Counted from the stretch's first letter, positions 30,816 to 41,806 are shown. The stretch is 64,000 bases of DNA from Zea mays (GCF_902167145.1 NC_050104.1:109999849-110063848); one strand, 5' to 3'. Program-made: numbers and translations. The notes: a model not told the origin generated them from the sequence alone.

Positions 30816-32835
30816 CTCGGAAGAAATTCGTACTACCGAGACGACGGAGCAGACTGCTGCCGAGACAGAACAAGTTGCTGCCGATGCAGAAGAAGGAAAT
30901 ATTGAGGAGACTGATCCCGATGATGATTACCATATTGCCGTGCCAAGCAAGCCCAGTCACTTGGACTTCAGAAAGTCGACTGTCTCCAAGGCTGATCTCT
31001 CCAAGATGGTGAAGTCAGGTTATTTTAGTGAGAATGAGAAGAAGCTACTTCGCTTCGGGGGGGAAGAAACTACCCCGAAGCCAGGAAAGGATGAAATAGT
31101 CATTTTCAAGAGCTTCCTAAAAGCTGGGTTGAGATTTCCCTTAAATAGGATGATTTCTGATGTGCTGCAAAGATTTGGCATCTATTTTCACCAACTGACT
31201 CCCAACGCGATTGTCAGGCTCAGCGTCTATATCTGGGCTCTCCGAAGCCAGGCGGTGGAGCCATTTGCCGACAGCTTCTGTCGAGTTCATGAGTTGCATT
31301 ACCAAACTAAGGCCAGAAAAGATGGATTACATGAAAATTTTGGCTGCTATAATTTTTCTTATCGGAAAACCATGAAGTTTCCCGTGATCAGTTATCGAAG
31401 CAAATGGCCGGCAGGCTGGAAATCAGAGTGGTTTTATGTCAAAGTTGACGAAGACAAAGAGAAGCTGGTTCAGAGCCCTCTTGAACTAACCTTCGGAGAA
31501 ACAAGACCCCGATGCAGAATGGAAGTAGAAGGTCCAACTTGGGCTGCACTGGGCGAATTCAAAATTATTGCAGAACATATTGGCACTAGAGATTTAGTGC
31601 AGGAATTCCTGGCCTTCAGGGTTTTTCCAACTATGAAAGAGTGGACAATGCCGAAGCTTGAAGGGGAAAAGAAGAAGGGGGAACTCGTCCGACTGCCCTA
31701 CCATTATAAATTCAAGAAATACTTTAAAGTACCCTGCCAAGAATGGCTTAATACAATTGAAATAATGAGCAATGAAATTCTTGGGAATTACTCTAAGAAA
31801 GAGGACCAGCTGATGACAGCGGCCTTCGGCACTCGGCCGAAACGAAGGCTGAACAGGGTGCTTGATGCCATAGGATTTGAATATGCTGACTACGGTCGAC
31901 TGGGCGGAGATGCTGGGGGCCCTAAGCGAAAAAGGATTGCTAGCGCTACTGACGAAGAAGTCATCAAGACAGCAAAAAAGAAAAAGAAAGATTCTGATAA
32001 CATTAGTGCTGAAGAGTTAAATCCTGAGCCGAAGGTGGCTACGGCAAAAAAGAGAAAAAGTGCATCCCCAGAGCCGGAAACGCCGGTCCAAGAAGAAGAT
32101 ACTCCTGCTTCTCCTTCTGCTATTGAAGTAGAAGAGATTATGAAGGTAATGACTGAACCCTTGCCTATCAGGCTAAGTCTGCTGGCATTGGAACTGACGA
32201 AGTTTTTTCAGAGGGACAAGGCAGCTTCGGCAACAAAAAGTCCTGTGAAGCCGAAAAAGCGGAGAATTATTCAAGTAACAGATGTAATCCATCAGACGCC
32301 GCCACCGGCAACGGTGTCAAAAATTGTTTTTGCTGAAACTGCCGAAGCCGAAGCTTCTGGAATGAAAACAGCTGAAGCTGAAATGGGCGGAGCCGAAGCT
32401 ACTGGGGCCGAAGCCGAGGCCACCGAAGAGTCGAACCTGGAAACCACAATTGAGGCTATTGACAATATACTCCTAAAAATGGCTGAAGAGGAAGCTACCG
32501 TGGTTACAGTGAATACGGCAACTGAGAAGGGGAAAGAGCAAATTAATGAAATTTCAGAAGAAGAAGATTTCAACTTTCAAGATTTGCTCGGACAAGAATT
32601 ATCAGACGCCGAAAAAGAGGAGTTGAAAAAATATGCCATATCTTGCGGATACAAATCAGGGGCTATGCTTTTTGGTGGGGTCAACGAAGGGAAACTAAGA
32701 TGCCTTCGGAACCGCACCGAGGCCAAAATTGTCAGAACCCTTTCCAAAAGCATTGGCTTGCCGAAGCTGAAAGCGGACTTGTGTCGTTATCAACGACACC
32801 ACATCGCCGGAAGCTTGCTTTATGCCAACTTCAAG
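30816..32835 (+). pseudogene. antisense ORF of element C, exon 1 main part
   Basis: In phase with 21700-21806. The first third resembles the 'putative gypsy type transposon' domain found in extra ORFs of Tat elements (LNRMISDVLQRFGIYFHQL, then VYIWALRSQAVEPF). After it come a Trp-rich stretch, a Lys-rich basic patch like a nuclear localisation signal (KKKKKDS, near 31970), and an Ala/Glu repeat (AEAEASG-type units, about 32335-32430). No catalytic motif is seen; its role in the element is unknown. It ends at a GT donor after AACTTCAAG. No internal stops. Confidence 0.75.
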
Positions 32836-32930
32836 GTAACAAATATTTTTGTTATTTTATTACTATTATTATTAACTTTTGGGTCGTGTTCTAACGAAGG
32901 TCATTTCGATAGAGTATATTATTAAGCAAG
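32836..32930 (+). other. intron 1 of the antisense ORF (95 bp)
   Basis: Begins GTAACAAATA, is T-rich in the middle and ends AAGCAAG. Removing it joins two open frames in phase 0. The alternative read-through ends at a stop within 100 bases. Confidence 0.65.
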
Positions 32931-33674
32931 GTTCTGAAGATGCAACAAGATCTGGAGGAAGAGAAAAACAAAGCTGTCATTCAAGATTTGGCTGAAAAAG
33001 TTGAGAATCACGAAGCCAATCTGAAAAAGAAAGACTTCGCAATTCAAGATCTTGAACTCATGGTCAAAGAGCACGAAGGTGCATTAGAAAAGAAGGATTT
33101 TGTTATTCAGACCATGGAAGGCTCTTTGGCTGAAGCCCAACTTGAAAATGACAAATTAAAGAATGAACTGCTCCTTCAGTCAGAAAAATTCGAGCAAGAA
33201 AAGAAATGATTCGAAGCAAGCCTGAAGGCTGAAGTGGATAAATACTCAAATTTACAGAAATCCTTTACAGAACTTCAGGAGAAATGCTTAAGCTTCGGCA
33301 CCCGGTGTATGCAGCGGCTGAAGGACGTGTTTCACTCTGTCGGAGCTAGCTCTTCGAAATTTACACCTTCAGCTGAAAACCTGCCAAAAACATTAGAACA
33401 TATTGAAGACGAAGTTGATGCCCTTGACGAAGTTATTGGTGGGCACGCTGACTTCTGCGCCCTAGTAGCTTCTCGGGGCACAGCTGCTGCTTTTTTGAAG
33501 GCTGGCTGCACACATGGAAACATTATGAACAGACCAAACTTCAGCTTGTCAGCTTCAGATTTGTTAGATATCCCAAGCTTAGCCAGAAGCATCGGGAACA
33601 GATTCATGACCCAGATCTGGGTAAGTGGTGGGCGGAAAATGGCAGGCGACGAAGCTCGAAGCCATCTTAAGCCG
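32931..33674 (+). pseudogene. antisense ORF of element C, exon 2 (coiled coil)
   Basis: 248 codons with one in-frame TGA at 33207-33209 (CGA in the likely ancestor). The first 90 residues are a strong coiled coil with an internal repeat (KKKDFAIQDLELMVKEHE, then EKKDFVIQTMEGSLAEAQ). The rest contains Cys/His-rich and Ser-rich stretches (CALVASRGTAAAFLKAGC). It ends at CCG before GTAAAAAAC. Confidence 0.7.
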
Positions 33675-33774
33675 GTAAAAAACTTATGTTTGTTACTTTT
33701 ACCTTCTCCTTTGAAATTTGTACCTTTCTTACTGTGCTGTTTGATATATACAGGATGTCGAAGCTGAAGATTGA
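33675..33774 (+). pseudogene. intron 2 (33675-33753) and last exon (33754-33774) of the antisense ORF
   Basis: GTAAAAAAC...TATATACAG is a typical T-rich plant intron of 79 bases. The last exon gives DVEAED and a TGA. The total spliced ORF would be about 963 codons across three exons. Confidence 0.6.
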
Positions 33775-34669
33775 CAATGCTGAAGTTTGACAAAACTGAA
33801 GACGAAGCCTTAGCTGTAGCTTAAAATTGCTTATAATGTGCTTTTTTGCAAAAATTCTTGGAGAAACTCTTGTAATATAGATATGGAGTAACTTATGTAA
33901 ATTTGTACATACCTTGTAATATATTTTATCTCCTTTAACCACATCTAGTCTGCTTTGCTGTGGACGAAACTTCTCTTTTGAGCCGAAGGCGAAAAACACC
34001 TTCCCTTCTTTTCGTACACAATGAAGCATAGAAAAATTTTCCTTCGAATCTTTTCCTTCCCTCTTTTTTCCTGAAGCATCTATCTTTTTTATGTAGCATG
34101 ATGATGATTCTATATATGTCTAAATGGATGTTTATGAATGCAAATGACATGATGATATGCTATGTGCAAATGAATATTAGAACACATGCTCAAAAAACCA
34201 TAAGCACAACCCTTCGTCCCCTCAAGAATGATAAAAATCTTTTTGCCGTTTACTTTTCGGCTTCACCGTTTACTTTTCGGTGAATCAGCGTTGACTTTTC
34301 GCTGTAAGCCTCCCTTAGGAGCTTCTTCGCCTTTTACTTTCGGCGGAATCAGCGTTTATTTTTCACTGCAAGCCTCCCTTAGGAGCTTCTTCGCCTTTTA
34401 CTTTCGGCGGAATCAGCGTTTATTTTTCGTTGTAAGCTCTGCATTCCCTTAGGAACGACTTTTGAGCTTCTCTCTGTTTTCTTTTCTTTCTCTTTGCACT
34501 CGAGGGTGCGTTCTCAGTTTTTACATTTACATTTTTTGGGGGATATCGCTCTTATAGAATTGAAATAAGGAAAAGAAAAATTACATGTTGTGGCCCCATT
34601 AAAAACCTTTCTCCCCCTTTGGAAAGGAAAAGGGTGCCACAAAAAAGGAATATAAAAAATTACATCAAA
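33775..34669. other. non-coding region between antisense ORF and pol of element C
   Basis: AT-rich; where the + strand transcript and the - strand gag-pol transcript would converge. It holds the hairpin row at 34245-34440 and no recognisable gene. Confidence 0.7.
34245..34440. repeat. row of seven mini-hairpins in a 64-bp tandem repeat
   Basis: A constant loop TTTACTTTT-like is flanked by different self-complementary stems: GCCG/CGGC (34245), TTCACCG/CGGTGAA (34262), CAGCG/CGCTG (34286), CGCC/GGCG (34328). These are followed by repeats of the last two with one mismatch or a wobble pair. The underlying unit from GAATCAGCG is 64 bp (34282, 34346, 34410). Confidence 0.8.
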
Positions 34670-36989
34670 CTAAACATAATATCTCCGCAGCTCATCCGCA
34701 TTCCACGATCTAGGAATGTCATTGCCGTCCAAGTCCTTCAACCTGTAGGAACCAGGTCTTGACGAAGATACTACAAAAAAGGGGCCTTCCCACTTCAGCT
34801 GTAATTTGCCTACTGTTTCAGGGTTAGCCACTCTTCGAAGTACCAAGTGTCCTGGTTCAATGTTCTTCAGCTTGACCTTTCTATCACGCCATTTTATTGT
34901 TTCAGCTTGATATTTATTGATGTTTTCCACAGCTTGGAGTCTGATCCCTTCAATAGCATCTTTCTCTACGGAACAATCAACTTCGTGTTCGCCCTTTGCC
35001 GAAGCTACTGTCCTTATTGATCCTGCTTTAGCCTCTTCTGGGGTTATTGCTTCGTCACCAAACAACAGTTTAAAGGGTGTAAAGCCTGTTGATCTTGAGA
35101 TGGTTGTGTTATGACTCCACACCACTTTGATTAACTCGTCTGGCCACTTTCCCCTCGGCTGATTGAAGATTGACTTCATTACTCCTGTCATTATGATCCC
35201 ATTGGCTCTTTCAACAAGTCCATTTGATTCTGGGTGCCGGACTGATGCAAAATGGATCTTCGTGCCGATTTGATTACAAAATTCTCTGAAGGCTTCAGAA
35301 TCAAACTGTGTCCCATTATCCACAGTGATAGCCTTCGGCACTCCGAAGCGACAAACAATGTTTTGCCAGAAAAAACTTTTGAATAGTAAACGAAGTTATT
35401 GTGGCTAAGGGCTTCGCCTCGATCCATTTGGAAAAATATTCCACTGCCACCACCACGTATCTTAAGTTCCCCTGTGCTGGTGGTAATGGACCTAGCAAAT
35501 CCATACCCCACCTTTGCAACGGCCAAGTGGGTTGTATTAACTGAGTTAAAGACGAAGGTTGTTTTTGATCTCTTGCACATTTCTGACAACCTTCGCACTT
35601 TTGGACTAAATCCGCTGCATCCGAAGCTGCCTTTGGCCAATAAAATCCTTGGCGAAAAACCTTTCCAAGCAAAGGTCTAGATCTAATGTGAGATCCACAC
35701 AGACCTGCATGTATATCCTTCATTAATTCTATACCTTCGGACCTGGATAAACACTTGAGTAGTGGGGAACAGACCCCACGCTTATATAGCTCCCCTTCTA
35801 TTATGACATATGGTCGAGCTCTTGCTTCTATTCTTCTGTTATAAGCTTCGTCGTCTGAAACAAAATTACCCTGAAGGAAAGAGATAATTTCAGTTCTCCA
35901 ATCTTCACTATAAACAGGGGATATGTTGAGGATTGCTCTTTCAAGAAGCTCGACCGAAGGTGCTTTTATTGTTTCAAAAAATACTTCCGAAGGTATAGGC
36001 AGCCCCTGGGCTGCTGACTTAGCCAATAGATCAGCGTATTCATTTTCTCCACGAGGAATATTTTTGACAGAGAAACCTTCGAAGGAAGCCTCAATCCTTC
36101 GGACTGTATCTAGATACCTTTCAAGGTTCGGGTCCCTTGCTTTGTAACTTTTGTCAATATGGCCAGAAATAACTTGGGAATCAGTTTTAAGGATGGCCCT
36201 TCTGATTCCCATTGCCTTTAATTTCCGAAGACCCAAAAGCAGAGCTTCATACTCGGCAACGTTATTTGTGCAACTAAAATCAAGTTTTGCCGCATAACAA
36301 GTTTTAACTTTGGAAGGTGAGACCAACACAGCAGCCGCTCCCGCTCCGAAGGTTCCCCAAGACCCATCACAAAACACTGTCCATGCTTCGGCGTCTTTAT
36401 TTGTTTCTTCCTCCTGAGCCCCTGGCGTCCAATCAGCAATGAAGTCTGCTAACGCCTGAGACTGAATCGAAGATCTATGAACATATTCAATGCAAAATTC
36501 ATTGAGCTCTGCAGCCCATTTTCCAATCCTTCCAGTAGCTTCTCGGTTCCTCATAATATCCTTCAGAGGTTGTGAAGAAGGAATAATTATGTTGTAAGCT
36601 TGAAAATAATGCCGAAGCTTCCTGGAGGCCATCAAGACAGCATACAGTACCTTCTCCAACTCTGTGTAATTTTTCTTTGATAAACTGAGAACCTCAGATA
36701 CAAAATATATTGGGGCCTGTCTCTTAACTTGGCCTTCAAGCTTCTCTTGAACAAGTGCTGCACTTACCGCTGAGTGCGAAGCTGCCACATATAATAACAA
36801 AGGAGCCCCTGGCGTAGGTAGAGTTAATGTTGTTAGATCTATCAAATACTGTTTCAGCTCTTCAAAAGCCTTCTGCTGGATTGGTCCCCATTGAAAGACT
36901 TTGGCTGACTTCAGAACTTCAAAGAATGGTAAATTTCTCTCTGCTGATCTGGATATGAATCTATTGAGAGATGCCAGCCTTCCTGTCAA
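34670..36989 (-). pseudogene. RNase H (two domains) and integrase of element C
   Basis: Read in two frames joined near 35341 by a 1-base indel in a T run; no stop codons inside either. The first RNase H (PLLLYVAASHSAVSAALV) lacks the usual first Asp and is degenerate. The second has VFCDGSWGTFGAG, NNVAEYEALLLGL and LKTDSQVISG with the Asp/Glu/Asp set. Integrase: HHCC finger ending CEGCQKC, GMDLLGPL (Asp), VDNGTQF (Asp), NGLVERAN (Glu), C-terminal WEGPFFVV, stop at 34670-34672. The dual RNase H is a known Tat trait. Confidence 0.88.
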
Positions 36990-38623
36990 CCTTTGAGCCC
37001 CCTTTTTGTACTTGGTGGCTCCATCCGAAGTATAGCTTCGATTTTACTTGGGTTGGCCTCAATTCCCTTTGTTGAAACTAAGTAACCAAGGAATTTCCCC
37101 TTCTTTACTCCGAAGACACATTTTTCTGGATTCAGTTTTAGACCAGCCTGTCTAAAATTAGCAAAGGTCTCCTGTAAATCAGCAATGTGGTTATCCTGCT
37201 TCGTGCTCTTTACAATGATATCATCAACATAAGTGAGTACATTCCTGCCTATCTGAGAATGGAGAACCTTTGCTGTCATTCTGCTGAAGCTTCCTCCAGC
37301 ATTCTTAAGCCCTTCAGGCATCCGAAGGTAGCAGTATGTCCCACTGGGGGTTATGAAACTGGTTTTTGGTTCATCTTCCTTCTTCATCCATATTTGATGA
37401 TAGCCTGAATAGCAATCCAACAAACTCATGAGCTCTGATGAAGCTGCTGCATCAACTAAGGAATCTATCCTTGGCAATGGAAATTCGTCCTTCGGACAGG
37501 CTTTATTAAGGTCAGTAAAATCGATACACATTCTCCATTTACCATTGGCCTTTTTCACCATAATAGTGTTAGCCAACCATTCTGGATATTTTACCTCTCT
37601 AATAACTCCGGCACTGAGGAGTCTTTTCACTTCATTCCGAGCACCTTCGGCCTTGTCATCAGACATCTTCCGAAGCCTCTGCTTCCTGGGTCTGAAGGAT
37701 GGGTCAACATTGAGCGAGTGCTCAATAACATCCCTGTTAACTCCGCAAAGATCATTAGCTGACCAAGCAAAGACATCTTTATTGTTGAACAAAAACCTTA
37801 TCAAGGTTTTCTCCTGCTCTTCGGACAATTGAGATCCCAATAGCACCTTCTGCTCTGCTATATCCTCACATAAGAGCATGGGTTTCGGTTGATCAGCCGA
37901 AGCAGCTTTTTCCCTTCTGAACTTGTATTGCTCACAAGCTTCAGTTCCATCTATATTATGGATTGCTTTTGAGTCTGTCCAATTTCCTTTGGCCCTTCTG
38001 GCAGCTTCTTGACTTCCATGAATAGCAATGGGCCCTTGGTCCGAAGGTATCTTCATGCAAAGATAAGCTGGATGCAGAATTGCTTCGAAGGCATTAAGAG
38101 TACCATGACCAATGATTGCACTGTAAGGGTATTCCATGTCAACGATATCAAACATAACTTGTTTAGTCCTTGTGTTGTTGATGAATCCGAAGGCCACTGA
38201 CATTGAGATTTTACCGAGTGCTACAATCTGCCTTCCTCCGAAGCCGCAGAGGGGATGTGTGGCATCAAGAATTTTATCTTCGGGCTCTTGCATCTGTCTG
38301 AAGGCCTTAGCAAATATGATATCAGCTGCACTGCCTGTATCAACCAAAACATTGTGGACCAGAAATCCTTTGATAACACAAGAGATAACCATAGCATCAT
38401 TGTGTGGGTAATCCTTGAGTTGAAGGTCCTCTTGGGAGAAGGTAATAGGAATGTGAGACCATCTTGACTTGACGAAGGGTCCTTGCACCCCGACATGTTG
38501 TACCCTTCTCTGTGCTTCCTTCTTCTGTTTCTTGTTGGCTGGTTCTGAACATGACCCACCCGTTATCGGGAGTACCAGCTTCGGAACCGAAGCAGCTCCA
38601 GCTTGAATATTGAACGAAGCCAT
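36986..38623 (-). pseudogene. protease and reverse transcriptase of element C, fused to the gag start
   Basis: ATG at 38621-38623 starts MASFNIQAGAASVPK, likely the first residues of Gag. Within about 20 residues it passes into the region just before protease (ITGGSCSEPANKKQKK); gag itself is missing. Protease site VLVDTGSAADIIF. RT: WLANTIMVKKANGKWRMCID, LLDCYSGYHQIWM, RMPEGLKNAGGSF and LTYVDDIIVKS. The frame ends at 36986 by a 1-base loss in an A/G run; RNase H follows in the next frame. Confidence 0.88.
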
Positions 38624-38650
38624 CAGCTCAGAGAAGTGGAAGTGAGTTCA

Positions 38651-38666
38651 CCGGAGGTGGGCGCCA
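38651..38666 (-). other. primer-binding site of element C
   Basis: TGGCGCCCACCTCCGG on the - strand, one base after the 5' LTR. The TGGCGCC start is common in Tat elements; the tRNA is not identified. Confidence 0.7.
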
Positions 38667-38667
38667 A

Positions 38668-39267
38668 TGTTGGGGACTTGTTCTCAAATGCTATGAATTA
38701 AGAACAAGGCAACACAAAATGTTAAATGTTAATGTCCTTCGTCCGCTGAAGCATTATTTCCTCGAGGATATAATGAACTTCAGACGAAGGTTAAAACGAC
38801 ACAATTACGAAGGTTGAGCTTTTATAATTAAATTCTCAGAGAGTGTATAAAATAATGTGAGAAACAAAGCATTAAAGATAAGTAAACTATAGGTAAACAA
38901 CATCATTTTTATATTATATAAACTTGATGTATATGAATATAATATTAGATACATTTATACCTCTGTCTTGGCAAGGAATAATTCCCGAGTGATGCGATTG
39001 CAATTATAGGAATGCGTGAACAGTAAAGGAATACTGTTCACTATTTATAGGCACACGACACAGCCTGTGAGGAATTACAATCGTGCCCCTCATAAAAGAT
39101 TACAACAATGACTCAAACACTTGTGGACTAAAAGGTCATTTTACTTTTAAGTCGGTTTGCCATTCCGAAGCTTCATGAACAGCAACCTTCGGTCATCACG
39201 TGCAGACATCTTCAGCCGAAGCTATTTCTTCCTGCAGGACCTTCGGCGACGAAGCATGGTCCCAACA
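38668..39267 (-). repeat. 5' LTR of element C (genomic right), 600 bp
   Basis: Partner of 20649-21248. Seven differences by hand count, six of them transitions. TATA box at 39042-39049 (- strand). Confidence 0.93.
39042..39049 (-). promoter_or_regulatory. TATA box, 5' LTR of element C
   Basis: TATAAATA on the - strand; promoter for the gag-less pol transcript. Confidence 0.6.
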
Positions 39268-39272
39268 ACAGG
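39268..39272. repeat. TSD of element C, right copy (ACAGG)
   Basis: Pairs with ACGGG at 20644-20648, one mismatch. Confidence 0.7.
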
Positions 39273-39749
39273 TACTGATCATAGCCACCCAATCTAGTAA
39301 CTTGTCTCTGCGAGCTAATTATAGTAAAGATATTATTACTTAACAACATGGGCACATGACAATGATCCGTGCATCCTAGCTCGGGAGGGACATTGGAGGA
39401 CTTACTGGACCTAGCGACGTGTCTTGAAGATCTAGGTAATTACATTTCTATGTTATGTTAACCCTTCTTGATAGACAATTCATATTTAGCCTGCAAGAAC
39501 CAACCAAATGCAACATAAATCAATGGATGGATAAAAATAATTCAGCTGGAAACAGTAATGATGACTCATGGTAAAATAGGGTGAACTATAGCATTCAAAC
39601 ACACCAGCATCCATCATGTTTTAACCAGCATCAAGTCACTCTATTAGGCCATCATGTTAATACCTGTTTTAACCAACATCAGCATCCATCATGTTGTAGG
39701 TCATTTAAGTAGTAACTCTGAGAAGGAACAAATATGCCTATTTAGACAG
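39273..39749. other. non-LTR DNA, nothing recognised
   Basis: Low-copy-looking AT-rich sequence that continues the DNA left of element C (20493-20648). It includes imperfect repeats of CATCATGTT and ACCAGCATC around 39600-39700. No gene supported. Confidence 0.5.
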
Positions 39750-39818
39750 GTTACTGGAAAGCCCTGGACTTTAGATGAGTTTATCAACTATGTGCAATAC
39801 TTACAAAACCAAGTGGAG
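39750..39818 (+). pseudogene. bHLH transcription factor exon fragment
   Basis: A 23-codon exon, VTGKPWTLDEFINYVQYLQN then QVE, flanked by ACAG before and GTATAT after. It matches helix 2 of plant bHLH factors of the CIB/BEE type (from memory, VIGKALMLDEIINYVQSLQ), and the length and phase fit one exon of those genes. No basic region or other exons are seen nearby, so this is an isolated fragment. Confidence 0.65.
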
Positions 39819-40009
39819 GTATATCACGAATCATGAATAGTTAAATATTAGTGCTAAAATTGTGGCACTTACAGACAATAATTTGCAAATCATATAGGGG
39901 ATGGGTAAAAGATATCAGAGATGCTCTCACTTTAAAGGCAACAATGGAATATATCTAACTATGTGCTCCCATGCATTAAAGATAACAATACCGAGAGCTA
40001 CCACGCAAA

Positions 40010-40708
40010 GCCAGTGCTCCCCTGCATCGACAACGGTCAGCTCTCAGCGTCGAGTGGTCTGGATAAGCACGAGCTCCACCAGCGATAGCTCCATGCTACA
40101 CGGGTCAAGCACGGGCATGTGGCGGTCCCAATTGTTCACCTAGCAGAAGCAGCCGCAGGCGTAGTAGCACACCAGCGCCTTGGGATCTTTGATCTCTAGG
40201 TGGAGCGAGAGCTAACGGAGGCGACACGAGACCAGTTCTAGGTGGCCGAGGAGAAGACGAAGACCATGACGTTGTACCACGATCGCATGCTACAGATCAT
40301 CTGAAATGCCGACTCGTCCTTCGCCTCTCTGAGATCCGGCGCGAGGAAATGCTCCAGATCTACGCCGTCTTGGTACGACAAGATGGAGGAGGACAAGAGG
40401 TCGATGGGGATGGTGGGGACCTGGACGTACCGACGGTGCAAGGGATCGCATGGTGCGAGGTCCACGAACGCGGTGGTGGCTGGGGAGGAAGGAGAAGCTG
40501 AAGTCAACGACCCACGTGACGACGCGTGCAGCGGGAGCGGACCGATATGGCGCCTCGACCTGGTGGAACCCTCCCCTGTTCCTGTGCTCGAGGAACCCGA
40601 GGAGGGTAGAGGGTCGAGATGGGGTTGGAGGAAGCGGTCTCCGGTGAATGGCGTGGTCTCCGGTGGGTAAGCCGATGCCATGCCGCGGTGGGGAAGGGGG
40701 GAGGGCAC
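40010..40708 (-). pseudogene. F-box-like protein gene fragment
   Basis: On the - strand a frame from 40708 contains DPLHRRYVQVPTIPIDLL and later NVMVFVFSSAT. This resembles the C-terminal part of grass F-box proteins (typically DPLHRRYVLLPAIPDDLL, VFVFSS). Past a TAG the next frame reads VCYYACGCF, VNNWDRHMPVLD and ELTVVDAGE, also typical of that family, with TAG at a likely Trp codon and a frameshift. It is a decayed partial copy. Its 5' side would run into the solo LTR at 40741 and resume at 45278. Confidence 0.6.
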
Positions 40709-40735
40709 GGTCTCTGGTGGGTGGGGAAGGGGGCC

Positions 40736-40740
40736 GCGGT
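40736..40740. repeat. TSD GCGGT, left copy (3.3-kb solo LTR)
   Basis: GCGGT before TGTAACACCC, repeated at 45273-45277 after GGGTGTGACA. Confidence 0.9.
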
Positions 40741-41598
40741 TGTAACACCCTGAATTTGGGGTATAAAATTTATTTTCTAATATCCACCAAATTCAGGTGT
40801 TACTCTCTCATTTCTTCGATTTCCTTTATCTTTTTCCTAAAAATGGAGAATTAATTTGTTTTATATTAGCGTAAACCTAGTGGAATGAGCCCTAGAGGCA
40901 CTTTGGTTATTGCATTCATGCTGTTTCATGGTGTTTCTAAGTGTAAAATGTGTTTGAAACATGTTAACATATCTTATAGAAGCGCTCGGTAAATTTCCAT
41001 ATTTTTCGGAATATTTTTCTATTTTCTAGAAACCAAAATCTATTTATTTGAGGAACTTAAAAATGTTTTTAGAAATTCTAATTATGTTTTTTGAGTTCAT
41101 TAGGTGCCAAAACATTTATAGGATTTTTTCTAGAATTGTTGAAACCATATATAATATTTTGAGCACAAAATATGGATCTCTAGGCTTTCCGAATTTTAAA
41201 AATGGTAAAATCCGAATTTTAACCAAATTTTCATCTCGACCGAACCCTAGATATATATACATGTCTGGCTTCATCTCGTCGAGCCCATTCCAGAACACGA
41301 AACAGTTTCTCCAAATTCGATCCCTAGCTCCCGGTATTGCTCGCCGAAGTTCGGAGCGGTTCCAACTCGAGCGACAACTCCGGCAAGCAATTACTCCCAA
41401 TCCGTGCATCGTCTACGGAATCCGAGGGTACCCCTGCGTTCGTCTTGTCGAGGGCTTCGTCGGGGCGCATTCGGTTTGTCGATTGGACCCCTGAATCTTC
41501 GGCAATCGACAGATTTCCTATCGGCTCCGGTGAAGGTCTTCTTCCTCGGTGAGCCTCCTCCATGGATTTCAACCTAGTTTTTCATTTCTTCTCTCCTC

Positions 41599-41603
41599 CC
41601 TGC
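41599..41603. repeat. TSD CCTGC, left copy (Ji-like solo LTR)
   Basis: CCTGC before TGAAAGGG, repeated at 42793-42797. Confidence 0.92.
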
Positions 41604-41806
41604 TGAAAGGGAATTAGGCTTATACCTATTTCCTAATTGATTTTGGTGGTTGAATTGCCCAACACAAATAATTGGACTAACTAGTTTGCTCTAGATTATA
41701 TATTCTACAGGTGCCAAAGGTTCATCTACAACTATACTAAATCGACTGTCCGGAATACTGTAGATTATTCCGGACAGAAGAAGCTTTTTGGAAAAAACAG
41801 GCCAAG

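Larger units (their letters stand above)
20649..39267 (-). mobile_element. Element C: Tat-lineage Ty3/gypsy element with antisense ORF, gag deleted
   Basis: Two 600-bp LTRs (TGTTGGGG...CCCAACA) flank a - strand protease-RT-RNaseH-RNaseH-integrase region (34670-38623) and a + strand spliced ORF (21700-33774). The Opie-like element B is nested at 21807-30815; without it the element is 9,610 bp. There is no room for gag: only 27 bases separate the primer-binding site from the pol start codon. LTRs differ at about 7 of 600 positions by hand count, so insertion was recent. I do not recognise the family name. Confidence 0.88.
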
